In this document: piece after piece, positions 18,085 through 26,682 of the stretch
Layout of the letters: the number at the start of each line of letters is the position of its first letter
Numbering within the stretch: position 1 is the first letter of the stretch
Assembly (NCBI RefSeq): GCF_016735115.1
Contig: NZ_JAERQJ010000013.1
Location: forward strand, 42,525 to 106,524
Source of the DNA: Aquimarina mytili
GTDB taxonomy: Bacteria; Bacteroidota; Bacteroidia; Flavobacteriales; Flavobacteriaceae
DNA length: 64,000 nt
Direction of reading: 5' to 3'
Made by a program: the position numbers and the translations under genes
The notes under the pieces: model-generated
The model's input: the letters and a program-made list of their open reading frames with translations, nothing else
Database searches by the model: none
Told to the model about the DNA's origin: nothing

Positions 18085-19183
18085 ATGATCAACACTGAGA
18101 CTTTACAAGATCTTAGAGAGCGCCTGGTTGCGTTAAGGAGGTATCTTTGACATTGATGCCAAACTCATAGAAATAGCAAACGAAGAAGAAAAAACATACG
18201 CCCCTGATTTTTGGGATAATGCCCAAGAAGCTGAAAAACTAATGAGAGCTCTTAATGCTCAAAAGAAATGGGTTGCTGACTACGAAAAAGGAGAATCGTT
18301 AGTTGATGATCTCGAGGTTCTTTTTGAATTCTATAAAGAAGGTGATGCTACAGAAGCAGAAGTTTCTGAACGTTTCGAAGAATCCAAATCATTAATTGAA
18401 GATCTGGAATTCAAAAATATGCTTAGTGACGAAGGTGATAGCATGAGTGCAGTACTACAAATTACTGCTGGAGCTGGTGGTACAGAAAGCTGTGATTGGG
18501 CAAGTATGTTGATGCGTATGTATCTAATGTGGGCCGAAAAACAAGGTTACAAAGTTAAAGAACTTAACTATCAAGATGGTGATGTTGCTGGTATCAAAAC
18601 GGTAACTTTAGAGATCGAAGGTGACTATGCCTTTGGTTGGCTCAAAGGTGAAAATGGAGTGCATCGATTGGTTCGTATATCTCCATTTGATAGTAACGCA
18701 AAACGTCATACCTCTTTTGCTTCTATTTATGTATACCCCTTGGCTGATGATAGTATTGAGATTGATATTAATCCTTCAGATTACGAAATCATCACCTCTC
18801 GATCAAGTGGAGCCGGTGGGCAAAATGTAAACAAAGTAGAAACTAAAGTACAACTTACTCACTTCCCTACTGGAATTCAAATTTCTTGCTCTGACTCAAG
18901 ATCGCAACATGATAACCGCGAAAAGGCGTTGCAAATGCTTAAATCTCAATTATTTGAAATTGAGCTTCAAAAACAAAGAGCACAGCGAGATGAAATTGAA
19001 GCTTCTAAAATGAAGATCGAATGGGGCTCTCAAATACGTAATTATGTGATGCACCCATACAAACTGGTTAAAGATGTAAGAACAGCAGAAGAAACTGGTA
19101 ATGTTGATGCTGTTATGGATGGAAATATTGATCAGTTCCTTAAAGCCTATCTTATGATGATGGGTCAAAAAAATGAAGATTAA
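18085..19183 (+). CDS. prfB: peptide chain release factor 2 with programmed +1 frameshift
   Basis: ATG 18085 opens 21 codons in frame 1, ending at an in-frame UGA at 18148-18150. The Shine-Dalgarno-like AGGAGG (18136-18141) and the slippery CTT-TGA-C form the classic RF2 frameshift site; reading shifts +1 to GAC at 18149 and continues in frame 2 to 19183. The joined product is 365 residues, identical in length to E. coli RF2. The stop-recognition tripeptide SPF occurs in VRISPFDSN and the hydrolysis motif is GAGGQNVNK. Expression is autoregulated: low RF2 favours frameshifting at the UGA. The gene must not be annotated from the internal ATG at 18242. Confidence 0.97.
18136..18151 (+). promoter_or_regulatory. 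prfB: prfB programmed frameshift signal
   Basis: AGGAGG, three-base spacer, CTT, TGA and C in the canonical order. The internal Shine-Dalgarno sequence pairs with the 16S anti-SD, which is notable in a genome whose ordinary start sites mostly lack SD sequences. Confidence 0.95.
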
Positions 19184-19200
19184 AATAATACTGGAATATC

Positions 19201-19542
19201 ATGACAACTATTTATCACAACCCAAGATGTCGAAAGTCTAGAGAAACTCTTGCGATACTTGAAGAACAAAAAGAAGAGTTCAACATCATTAAATATCTCG
19301 AAACTCCACCTTCAGAAAAAGAATTAACTGAAATAGTTACGCTTCTGGATATTTCTCCTATAGCATTAATACGAAAGAATGAAGCTGTATGGAAAGAAAA
19401 TTTTAAGGGAAAAGATATAGATGATAATGAACTGATTAAAATAATGGTCGAAAATCCTATACTAATTGAAAGACCGATTGTTATTAAAAACAACAAAGCG
19501 GTAATAGGAAGGCCGCCTGAAATCGTAAAAGATATATTATAA
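19201..19542 (+). CDS. ArsC-family (glutaredoxin-type) reductase
   Basis: A 113-residue thioredoxin-fold protein with the family's N-terminal redox motif HNPRCRKSR (catalytic Cys about residue 10) and the conserved PILIERPIV containing the anion-binding Arg. It resembles glutathione/glutaredoxin-dependent arsenate reductase and also YfgD/Spx relatives. No ars operon gene is near. It follows prfB by 17 bases and probably shares its transcript. Confidence 0.9.
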   Translation: MTTIYHNPRCRKSRETLAILEEQKEEFNIIKYLETPPSEKELTEIVTLLDISPIALIRKNEAVWKENFKGKDIDDNELIKIMVENPILIERPIVIKNNKAVIGRPPEIVKDIL

Positions 19543-19557
19543 CCGAGGTAATGAAAC

Positions 19558-19588
19558 AAAAAAAGGAAGTCAAATGACTTCCTTTTTT
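19558..19588. terminator. bidirectional terminator
   Basis: Stem AAAAGGAAGTCA/TGACTTCCTTTT (19561-19572, 19575-19586) with flanking A and T runs, between the arsC-like gene (+) and a short minus-strand gene. Confidence 0.87.
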
Positions 19589-19605
19589 AATATATTTTAA
19601 ATCAG

Positions 19606-19779
19606 CTATGCCTGTTTTGCCTTGCGCTTAGCTTCTCTTCTCATTTTAAAATTCTCAAGGTTTGCACCTATAATCCAATATGGTATTACAAAAGTTAATA
19701 AAAAGATCATTAACCAAAAACCAATAGTAAGGATAGTTAAAAATGCTAAAAAGCCAAGATACTGATCAAATTCAAACAT
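19606..19779 (-). CDS. small membrane protein (57 aa)
   Basis: A short ORF of 57 codons plus stop. The predicted protein begins MFEFDQYLGFLAFLTILTIG, has one or two closely spaced hydrophobic segments (residues 8-38), and ends in a strongly basic tail (MRREAKRKAKQA). This topology, hydrophobic hairpin plus cationic cytosolic tail, is typical of small conserved membrane proteins. The reading frame fits exactly between a terminator and the fumC promoter region. Function unknown. Confidence 0.7.
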   Translation of the reverse strand: MFEFDQYLGFLAFLTILTIGFWLMIFLLTFVIPYWIIGANLENFKMRREAKRKAKQA

Positions 19780-19929
19780 AACGATATTCTAATTTTCAAT
19801 TTTGACAAAGATAATAAGTCTTATGTACATGTCATAACAGAAATATAATTTATTTTAAAATCTATTTCTATCTAAATAAATATACCAAAAAAACAACTCT
19901 TTAAATTCAGAAATAGCTATACAAATGCT

Positions 19930-19937
19930 TAAATTTG
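19930..19937 (+). promoter_or_regulatory. -7 promoter element of fumC
   Basis: TAAATTTG matches TAnnTTTG and lies 31 bases before the fumC start codon. The -33 element is not clear. Confidence 0.45.
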
Positions 19938-19968
19938 CACTCTTAAAAAAAACAAATCATCACAAGCT

Positions 19969-21366
19969 ATGCAATATAGAATAGAAAAAGATACAATGGG
20001 CGAGGTTAAAGTGCCAGCAGATAAACTATGGGGAGCTCAAACAGAACGTTCTCGAAATAACTTTAAGATTGGCGCTCCAGCATCAATGCCTTTAGAGATA
20101 GTATATGGTTTTGCTTATCTCAAAAAAGCAGCTGCATATACAAACTGTGAATTAGGTGCATTACCTATAGAAAAAAGAGACCTTATTTCTCAAGTATGTG
20201 ATGAGATATTAGAAGGAAAACACGATGATCAATTTCCACTAGTTATTTGGCAAACCGGTTCTGGCACACAAAGTAACATGAATGTTAATGAAGTGATTGC
20301 CAATAGAGCACATCAAATAGCAGGTAAAACAATAGGCGAAGGAGAAAAAACATTACTACCCAATGATGATGTAAATAAATCTCAATCATCTAATGATACC
20401 TTCCCGACGGGTATGCATATTGCTGCGTATAAGAAAATAATCGAAGTAACAATTCCAGGGGTGACTCAATTAAGAGATACTTTAAAAAAGAAATCAGACG
20501 AGTTTAAAAATGTAGTTAAGATTGGACGTACACATTTTATGGATGCTACTCCCCTTACTATCGGTCAAGAGTTATCTGGATATGTTTCTCAATTAGATCA
20601 TGGATTAAAAGCATTAGAGAATACACTCCCGCATATGGCAGAGTTAGCTTTGGGTGGTACAGCTGTTGGTACGGGATTGAATACTCCTAAGGGATATGCT
20701 AAGCGAGTTTCAGAATTTATTGCGCAGTTTACTAGTTTACCATTTATCACTGCAGAAAACAAGTTTGAAGCACTTGCCGCTCATGATGCATTTGTTGAAA
20801 CTCATGGAGCACTAAAACAACTAGCGGTTTCTCTTAATAAAATAGGTAATGATATTCGTATGTTAGCTTCTGGTCCTAGAAGTGGTATTGGAGAATTAAT
20901 CATTCCTGCCAACGAGCCAGGAAGTTCTATCATGCCTGGAAAGGTAAATCCAACACAATGCGAAGCTCTAACCATGGTATGTGCACAGGTAATGGGTAAT
21001 GATGTAGCCATAGGTGTTGGTGGAATGCAAGGTCATTTTGAATTAAATGTATTTAAACCTGTTATGGCCTCAAACCTGTTACAAAGCGCACAGCTAATAG
21101 GTGATGCTTGTGTCTCTTTTGATGTACATTGTGCACAGGGGATAACACCAAATCAAAAGAGAATTACAGAGTTATTAAATAATTCTTTAATGTTGGTTAC
21201 TGCACTTAATACCAAAATTGGATATTATAAAGCTGCCGAAATTGCCAATACAGCCCATCAAAATGGTACTACCCTAAAACATGAAGCAGTTGCTTTAGGA
21301 TACGTTACCGAAGAAGAATTTGAAGAATGGGTAAAACCCGAAGATATGGTAGGAAGCTTGAAATAA
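19969..21366 (+). CDS. fumC: class II fumarate hydratase
   Basis: A 465-residue homotetrameric fumarase, the expected length. It contains the superfamily signature GSSIMPGKVNP, the N-terminal GAQTERSRNNF, and active-site segments TGSGTQSNMN and GRTHFMDATP. It interconverts fumarate and malate in the TCA cycle without an iron-sulfur cluster. Transcribed alone, followed 52 bases later by a pentapeptide-repeat gene. Confidence 0.97.
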   Translation: MQYRIEKDTMGEVKVPADKLWGAQTERSRNNFKIGAPASMPLEIVYGFAYLKKAAAYTNCELGALPIEKRDLISQVCDEILEGKHDDQFPLVIWQTGSGTQSNMNVNEVIANRAHQIAGKTIGEGEKTLLPNDDVNKSQSSNDTFPTGMHIAAYKKIIEVTIPGVTQLRDTLKKKSDEFKNVVKIGRTHFMDATPLTIGQELSGYVSQLDHGLKALENTLPHMAELALGGTAVGTGLNTPKGYAKRVSEFIAQFTSLPFITAENKFEALAAHDAFVETHGALKQLAVSLNKIGNDIRMLASGPRSGIGELIIPANEPGSSIMPGKVNPTQCEALTMVCAQVMGNDVAIGVGGMQGHFELNVFKPVMASNLLQSAQLIGDACVSFDVHCAQGITPNQKRITELLNNSLMLVTALNTKIGYYKAAEIANTAHQNGTTLKHEAVALGYVTEEEFEEWVKPEDMVGSLK

Positions 21367-21418
21367 GTTTTTCTTAAAAATATATTTAAAAAAAGAGCAT
21401 TATATTACCACTAAAATT

Positions 21419-21925
21419 ATGGAGGATTTATCAAGAATATTAGCCGAATCGGAGGACCCAATTAGCCAAAAACAAATAAATGAAATGCTAGAAGAGCATC
21501 GCTTATTTTTGGAAAATGGAGGAAACAATGGTAAGTTTGAACGCCTTGGGTTAGGCGGTATGACAATGGCTATTTACAATAAAAAATCTACAAAAGGTCA
21601 ACAATTAAGCTTGAGTAAAAAGAAACTTGCTCCAGGAATTGATCTATCAAAAGCAAATTTATCTTATGCCGACTTAAGTGGTTGCATTGCTGAGGATGTT
21701 AACTTTGAAGGTGCAAATCTGGAGGGCTCCATACTTACAGATTCATTTTTTAAAGGATCATCTTTTGAAAATGCATCCCTAGAAAAATCGGATTTATCGG
21801 ATTCTGATCTTAGAGATACAAATTTTATATCTTCAAAATTTGGTTCTACAGATTTTGAGAGAGCGAAATTAGACGGAGCAAAATTTGATGATACTCCAAC
21901 AGGAGCTATTAATCTTGTGTTATAA
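21419..21925 (+). CDS. pentapeptide-repeat protein
   Basis: 168 residues. The first about 60 form an alpha-helical lead (EQ-rich). From about residue 65 to 160 the sequence follows the A(D/N)LXX pattern (KANLSYADLSGC, FEGANLEGS, FENASLEKSDLSDSDL), predicting a right-handed quadrilateral beta helix of about 4 coils. Members can mimic DNA and protect gyrase or act as scaffolds; no evidence here for a specific target. Confidence 0.9.
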   Translation: MEDLSRILAESEDPISQKQINEMLEEHRLFLENGGNNGKFERLGLGGMTMAIYNKKSTKGQQLSLSKKKLAPGIDLSKANLSYADLSGCIAEDVNFEGANLEGSILTDSFFKGSSFENASLEKSDLSDSDLRDTNFISSKFGSTDFERAKLDGAKFDDTPTGAINLVL

Positions 21926-22021
21926 GAAGGTAACATTTTGTACTCTTCATCATTTCCTCTAAGGTATTTTTAAAAATCTGGATAAGAAGAAATACTTCCA
22001 AAAAGAAATATCAAAACAATA

Positions 22022-22056
22022 AAAAAATCCGCATGTAAAGTACATGCGGATTTTTT
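22022..22056. terminator. strong bidirectional terminator
   Basis: A 16-bp perfect stem (22022-22037 with 22041-22056, loop AAG), A- and T-flanked. It ends the pentapeptide gene on the plus strand and the short peptide gene at 22119 on the minus strand. Confidence 0.88.
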
Positions 22057-22118
22057 GTTTCCCCCTTACTATTCTTGCTCCCCCAAGCAATCATAATAAG
22101 TTTTTCTAAAACCTAATA

Positions 22119-22205
22119 TTATCTATGAATAGCGTGACTGCTTGCTTTTGGAAGTTGTTGTAAAAATTCTTGTATAAACCTGAAATTAACTCGAAATAGT
22201 TTCAT
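22119..22205 (-). CDS. 28-residue peptide A, paralogue of peptide B
   Basis: An 87-base ORF encoding MKLFRVNFRF followed by IQEFLQQLPKASSHAIHR. It aligns without gaps to the neighbouring peptide B over all 28 residues, with identities concentrated in NF-x-FI-x-EF, LPKA-x-S and the terminal AIHR. Conservation of length, start, stop and C-terminal tetrapeptide between two diverged DNA sequences supports translation. Predicted amphipathic helix, basic overall. It could be a signalling peptide, a small membrane-active peptide or a precursor; I do not recognise the family. Confidence 0.55.
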   Translation of the reverse strand: MKLFRVNFRFIQEFLQQLPKASSHAIHR

Positions 22206-22310
22206 AATGCTTTTTGTGTAATATTGTTTTATAATAAAGTGATTTTAATGTAAAAATACGTACTAAGTATCTGAAATGAAATAAGTAACGATACGTATAT
22301 CTAAAAGTTA

Positions 22311-22397
22311 CTATCTATGTATAGCAAAACTACATGCCTTTGGAAGTTCTCTAACAAATTCTAAAATAAAGTTGAAGTTGATATTAAATGTATTCAT
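22311..22397 (-). CDS. 28-residue peptide B, paralogue of peptide A
   Basis: An 87-base ORF encoding MNTFNINFNF followed by ILEFVRELPKACSFAIHR. Same length and same conserved positions as peptide A, 105 bases upstream of it in transcription direction, so they look like a tandem duplication in one transcript. It carries a single Cys where peptide A has Ser. No gene for a dedicated processing enzyme or exporter is adjacent; the trans-sulfuration gene upstream has its own terminator. Confidence 0.55.
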   Translation of the reverse strand: MNTFNINFNFILEFVRELPKACSFAIHR

Positions 22398-22540
22398 GTT
22401 CTCTGGGTGTAAAAATGGTTCGTAATATATTCTAATAAGCTGATGTAAAGATACTTCGACAATACATACCGCGCAATGGGGAAAAACACCCTTTTTGTAT
22501 AGTTTATATCCCCTTACACCTCAAATCAACTGTTTACAAT

Positions 22541-22569
22541 AAAAAAAGCACAGTAAAAACCGTGCTTTT
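22541..22569 (-). terminator. terminator of the trans-sulfuration gene
   Basis: Stem AAAAGCAC/CGTGCTTTT with a 9-base loop and an A run on its plus-strand left side (U run in the minus transcript), immediately after the 22590 gene. Confidence 0.75.
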
Positions 22570-22589
22570 ATTAATGCGCATGAAATACT

Positions 22590-23873
22590 TTATATATGTT
22601 CTACTTCTAAGGGTGAAGCATGCTCAACTTTCTCTAAAGCCTGTTCCAAATCCCATATCAAATCTTTGGCATTCTCTACTCCTATTGACAATCGTACCAA
22701 TTGATTTGTAATATTCATTCGTTTACATTGCTCTGGATCTACTCCTGCGTGTGTCATTGTTTTTGGATGTTCTGCAAGGCTTTCTGTACTTCCTAGGCTT
22801 ACCGCCAATTTCATCAATTTCAGATGATTTAAAAATGTAAAGGCTTCTTTTTCTCCTCCTTTGATATCAAAAGACACCATAGCTCCAGGTGCAGAACATT
22901 GCTTTTTATAAATCGTATGTTCTTCTGTACCTTCTTTTAACAAGCCCAAGTAGTAAACATTTTCAACTTTAGCATGGTTTTGTAAATAATCAGCAATAAT
23001 CTGAGCATTTTGGGTTTGTTGATCCATGCGTACTTTTAATGTTTCAAGGCTTCTTAACATTAACCAAGCAGTATGTGGGCTTACCATATTACCTAAAAAG
23101 GTGCGTAAAGTTTTGACTCTAATCATAAGTTCGGCTCTACCCAAAACGGCTCCCGCTATTAAATCACTATGGCCACCTATATACTTTGTTGCAGAATATA
23201 ACACCAGATCTGCTCCACATTGTAGTGGGTGCTGCCATAATGGTCCCATATACGTATTATCCACTGCCACTAAAGTTTTTCTATCTTCGGTACTATATCT
23301 ATTCGCTATCTGGCTAAACTTCTCTATATCCACAATATCATTGGTTGGATTAGCTGGTGTTTCTAGATAGATCATAGCTAGTTTATCTGCCTTACCAGAA
23401 TCTTCGATCATTCTAATTACTTCATCCATATCCTGATCTGGCATCACTCCTATCGTATCCACACCTATTTTATCCAAAAAATGATGAATAAAGTGATCCG
23501 TTCCTCCGTATACAGGGTTACTATATACTAAAAGATCACCCGGTTTAAGAAACTCTAATAAAACCGTACTAATAGCTGACATACCACTTTCAAAAACGGC
23601 GCAATCATCTGCTTTATCCCAAAGACAAAGACGGTTCTCTAGAATCTCTAAATTAGGGTTATTAATTCTACTGTAAATAAGCCCTAATTCTTCTTTTGGT
23701 GATTTCTCTCTTAAACCATAAGCTAATTCAAAAAAAGCTTTTCCTTCTTCTGCTGTTTTAAACACAAAAGTTGAAGTTTGAAATATCGGACATTTTATTG
23801 CTCCTTCTGATAACTCAGGTTTATAACCATAAGTCATCATTAAGCTTTCTGGGTTGAAGTTATGTTTTTCCAT
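22590..23873 (-). CDS. Cys/Met-metabolism PLP enzyme (methionine gamma-lyase/cystathionine lyase type)
   Basis: 427 residues of the trans-sulfuration family: PLP Lys in YSATKYIGGHSD, VFESGMSAIS near the cofactor phosphate loop, and SLGSTESLAEHP near the C terminus. An insertion after the N-terminal TSTFVFKTAEEG segment is typical of the methionine gamma-lyase-like subgroup. It is divergently transcribed from an Lrp/AsnC regulator, and a perfect 8-bp dyad abuts its start codon, so substrate-responsive control by Lrp is likely. Whether it is a lyase or cystathionine synthase cannot be fixed from sequence alone. Confidence 0.88.
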   Translation of the reverse strand: MEKHNFNPESLMMTYGYKPELSEGAIKCPIFQTSTFVFKTAEEGKAFFELAYGLREKSPKEELGLIYSRINNPNLEILENRLCLWDKADDCAVFESGMSAISTVLLEFLKPGDLLVYSNPVYGGTDHFIHHFLDKIGVDTIGVMPDQDMDEVIRMIEDSGKADKLAMIYLETPANPTNDIVDIEKFSQIANRYSTEDRKTLVAVDNTYMGPLWQHPLQCGADLVLYSATKYIGGHSDLIAGAVLGRAELMIRVKTLRTFLGNMVSPHTAWLMLRSLETLKVRMDQQTQNAQIIADYLQNHAKVENVYYLGLLKEGTEEHTIYKKQCSAPGAMVSFDIKGGEKEAFTFLNHLKLMKLAVSLGSTESLAEHPKTMTHAGVDPEQCKRMNITNQLVRLSIGVENAKDLIWDLEQALEKVEHASPLEVEHI

Positions 23874-23890
23874 GGAATAAAGTTATTCCA
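23873..23890. promoter_or_regulatory. candidate operator dyad at the trans-sulfuration gene start
   Basis: TGGAATAA, AG, TTATTCCA: 8-bp perfect arms with a 2-base centre, touching the start codon of the minus-strand gene and lying about 115 bases upstream of the divergent Lrp gene. Size and symmetry fit an Lrp/AsnC-type binding site. Predicted only. Confidence 0.45.
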
Positions 23891-23966
23891 AAAAGAATTA
23901 AAAACCATATATTGATATATTTTTAGAATATTATTATGCAAAAAACAATATTTAAGAAATTTATTC

Positions 23967-23974
23967 TATTTTTG
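23967..23974 (+). promoter_or_regulatory. -7 promoter element of the Lrp gene
   Basis: TATTTTTG (TAnnTTTG), 32 bases before the start codon. Confidence 0.4.
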
Positions 23975-24006
23975 ATTTTATGAGAAGATAGAAAAAGAAA
24001 AATATT

Positions 24007-24462
24007 ATGGACCCAATTGATCAATCTATATTATTATTATTGCAAAAAGATGGTAAAATTACTATCAAAGACATTGCAGAGCGATTAAACCTTACTACTA
24101 CTCCTATTTTTGAGCGTGTCAAGAAGTTAGAGCGTGAGGGGTATATTAAATCATATAAAGCCATTTTAGATCGAAAAAAAGTAGGGCTTCAACTCATGGC
24201 ATTTTGCAATATAACACTCAATTTGCATCAAAAAGATTTCATTAAAAAATTTGAAAAAGAAATTCAACAGTTCCCAGAAGTTGTTGAATGCTACCATGTT
24301 GCAGGGATGTTTGATTATTTGATTAAAATCTATGCCTCTGATATGGAACAGTATCAGGATTTTTTATCTAATAAATTGGCTTCTCTAGAAAATATTTCTA
24401 AAGTACAAAGCTCTTTTGTCATGACCGAGGTTAAGGATTTTTCATACTTACCAATCACATAA
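24007..24462 (+). CDS. Lrp/AsnC-family transcriptional regulator
   Basis: 151 residues, the family length. N-terminal winged helix-turn-helix (residues 5-60, KITIKDIAERLNLTTTPIFE) and C-terminal RAM ligand-binding domain (about 70-145, with VVECYHVAGMFDYLIKI). Divergent orientation relative to the Cys/Met PLP enzyme suggests that gene is its target and a sulfur amino acid or branched-chain amino acid its ligand (inference). Confidence 0.93.
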   Translation: MDPIDQSILLLLQKDGKITIKDIAERLNLTTTPIFERVKKLEREGYIKSYKAILDRKKVGLQLMAFCNITLNLHQKDFIKKFEKEIQQFPEVVECYHVAGMFDYLIKIYASDMEQYQDFLSNKLASLENISKVQSSFVMTEVKDFSYLPIT

Positions 24463-24505
24463 AAAATAATCCTTAAGCTTAACAAAAGATTTAGAACTCA
24501 AAACG

Positions 24506-24513
24506 TAATTTTG
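24506..24513 (+). promoter_or_regulatory. -7 promoter element of the SDR gene
   Basis: TAATTTTG (TAnnTTTG), 26 bases before the start codon of the next gene. Confidence 0.4.
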
Positions 24514-24539
24514 ATATTCAATATCACAAAAACACAACT

Positions 24540-25268
24540 ATGAATATCAAAAATGCAAAAGTATTAATCACAGGAGGTAATTCTGGAATTGGGAAAGCAA
24601 CAGCCAAACTTCTTAAGGAAAAAGGAGCGGAAGTAATTATTTCTGGAAGAAATGAAACCACACTCAAAGCTACTGCCGAAGAATTAGGAATCGATTACAT
24701 AAAAGCCGATGTAACCAGCGAAAACCAAGTGACCGATATGGTACAGGAAGCTAAAAATAAAATGAAAGGCCTTAACGTTTTAGTGAATAATGCAGGATAT
24801 GGTTATATTTCAAAACTTGTCGATATAGAAGCCGATAAATTTACTGATCAGTTTAGAACAAATATTTTAGGAGCTACGCTATGCGCCAAAGAATCTGCCA
24901 AGCATTTTATTGACCAGGAATATGGCAACATCATCAATATTGGTTCTACTTCTTCATTAAAAGGCTCGCCGACCGCTTCTCCATATGTGGCTACCAAATT
25001 TGCACTTCGTGGAATGACAGAGAGCTGGAGAAATGAATTGCGCCCACACAATATACGTGTAATGCAGGTCAACCCAAGTGAGGTGATGACAAGTTTTGCC
25101 GATAATCGTGTAGACAACAATATGAGTCAAAAACAATATACTGAAGCAGAACAACAAACCAAACTAAGAGGCGAAGAGATTGCACATACTATAAGTAGTC
25201 TTTTAGAAATGGACGATAGAGGGTTTATTACTGAAGCAACTGTTTTTGCAACCAATCCAAAAATATAA
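24540..25268 (+). CDS. classical short-chain dehydrogenase/reductase
   Basis: 242 residues with cofactor motif TGGNSGIG (11-18), NNAG (about 86-89), catalytic Ser in NIGSTSS and the YVATK Tyr/Lys pair. An Arg after the second beta strand (SGRNE) favours NADP(H). It is most like sepiapterin/3-oxoacyl reductase-type SDRs; substrate unknown. Its stop codon abuts the stop codon of the convergent MFS gene with no intervening base. Confidence 0.92.
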   Translation: MNIKNAKVLITGGNSGIGKATAKLLKEKGAEVIISGRNETTLKATAEELGIDYIKADVTSENQVTDMVQEAKNKMKGLNVLVNNAGYGYISKLVDIEADKFTDQFRTNILGATLCAKESAKHFIDQEYGNIINIGSTSSLKGSPTASPYVATKFALRGMTESWRNELRPHNIRVMQVNPSEVMTSFADNRVDNNMSQKQYTEAEQQTKLRGEEIAHTISSLLEMDDRGFITEATVFATNPKI

Positions 25269-26615
25269 TTACGCTACTTTAACAGAAGGCTCTCGTTGTG
25301 TTACAGCATTTTTGGTTCTGAAATGGTTAATGATTACTAATAAAAAGATGATTACAAATACACCCGACCCTATCGTAAATAAGGTCATTTGTATACTTTC
25401 GAAAAGGATTCCACCTAAGACCAATCCAAAAATACTGGCAAAACTACCCATGCTATTACCATAACCCTGAATAGCTCCTTGCATTTGGTGATTACCAGTT
25501 TTAGATAATAAAGATAAAAAATTAGGCCACATTAAGCCATTTCCTAGTGATAACAGTGTGTTAGCTAAGTAAAGAATAATCAAATTTGACACTGAGAGAA
25601 GATAAAAACTAAGAGCCAAAAGTATAGATCCCAGTGCAATACAAAACACATTAGATACTTTTCCTGAAAGGTAGGATAACAATGGCCCTTGAACTAGAAT
25701 CATTATAATACTGGAATACGCCAGGAATATACCCAGTTCTATTGCGGACCATTCTAAAATTGTAGAGGCATAAATTGGCAAACCTGCATAAAAAAGGCTG
25801 AATGCCAAAAATGTAAGAAAATATACCGTATACAAAAGTGGGATTTGATCTAGTTTGAGTATTGCCCAAAACGAATTAGTGGCATTAGTATCAGTAATAT
25901 CATCTGTATAACAATCCTTATGTTCTACCTGAAAAAACCTTCTAAACGATTTTAATCCTGCATTACCCGTATCTACAACGTAAGGATTACTTTCGGGTAA
26001 CTTTACAATAATTACGAAAATTGCAATAAGAGATATCATGGCTGCCAATATAATTGGTAAAGACTCTCCAAGAAAGGTAGATGCCAAAACTCCTGCAACG
26101 GCAGGTCCTAAAACAAATCCCAAGCTTGTTGAGGCTCCCATCATTCCAAAATTTTTGTCACGATCATCGTCTGTAGAAACATCTGATAAATACGCATTAG
26201 CTACCGATACATTACCTCCTGTAAACCCATCAAAAATTCTTGCCACAAACAACAAAAGTAATGGCATAGTCATGATATAACTCCCACTTAATTCTGATGA
26301 TGAAGTCCACAATTGGGTTTTGGGGAGTATAAAAGCCAATAAAAATAACATCCATGCTATAAATGTCCCTGCCTGACTTAGAATAAGAACCTTTTTTCTT
26401 CCTATACGATCAGATAGCTTTCCTAAAATCGGAGCTCCGATTAACTGAAAGAAAGGATACATTGCTCCCAAAATACCATAGATAAAACCATTTCCTCCTA
26501 AGTCAATTACAATAAATATAAGTATAGGAATAACAATGCTATACCCTAATATTCCAATAAAATTAACTAATAAAATAGGGAAGATATTTTTAGAAAAGAA
26601 AGAGAATAATTTCAT
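25269..26615 (-). CDS. MFS transporter (TetA/DHA1-like)
   Basis: 448 residues with 12 predicted membrane segments and a central hydrophilic loop (about residues 210-250). The loop between helices 2 and 3 has the MFS motif GKLSDRIGRKKV, and motif C-like GPAVAGV occurs in helix 5, typical of drug/H+ antiporters. It may export a drug or metabolite. Convergent with the SDR gene. Confidence 0.9.
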   Translation of the reverse strand: MKLFSFFSKNIFPILLVNFIGILGYSIVIPILIFIVIDLGGNGFIYGILGAMYPFFQLIGAPILGKLSDRIGRKKVLILSQAGTFIAWMLFLLAFILPKTQLWTSSSELSGSYIMTMPLLLLFVARIFDGFTGGNVSVANAYLSDVSTDDDRDKNFGMMGASTSLGFVLGPAVAGVLASTFLGESLPIILAAMISLIAIFVIIVKLPESNPYVVDTGNAGLKSFRRFFQVEHKDCYTDDITDTNATNSFWAILKLDQIPLLYTVYFLTFLAFSLFYAGLPIYASTILEWSAIELGIFLAYSSIIMILVQGPLLSYLSGKVSNVFCIALGSILLALSFYLLSVSNLIILYLANTLLSLGNGLMWPNFLSLLSKTGNHQMQGAIQGYGNSMGSFASIFGLVLGGILFESIQMTLFTIGSGVFVIIFLLVIINHFRTKNAVTQREPSVKVA

Positions 26616-26682
26616 CCTCTAAAATAAGATTGTTGATTATAAAACCCTGTTAAACAATTGCTAATTAAGCACATTTTCAACA

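Noticed and set aside
18242..19183. prfB starting at ATG 18242
   Set aside because: The true product starts at 18085 and is joined by a programmed +1 frameshift at 18148.
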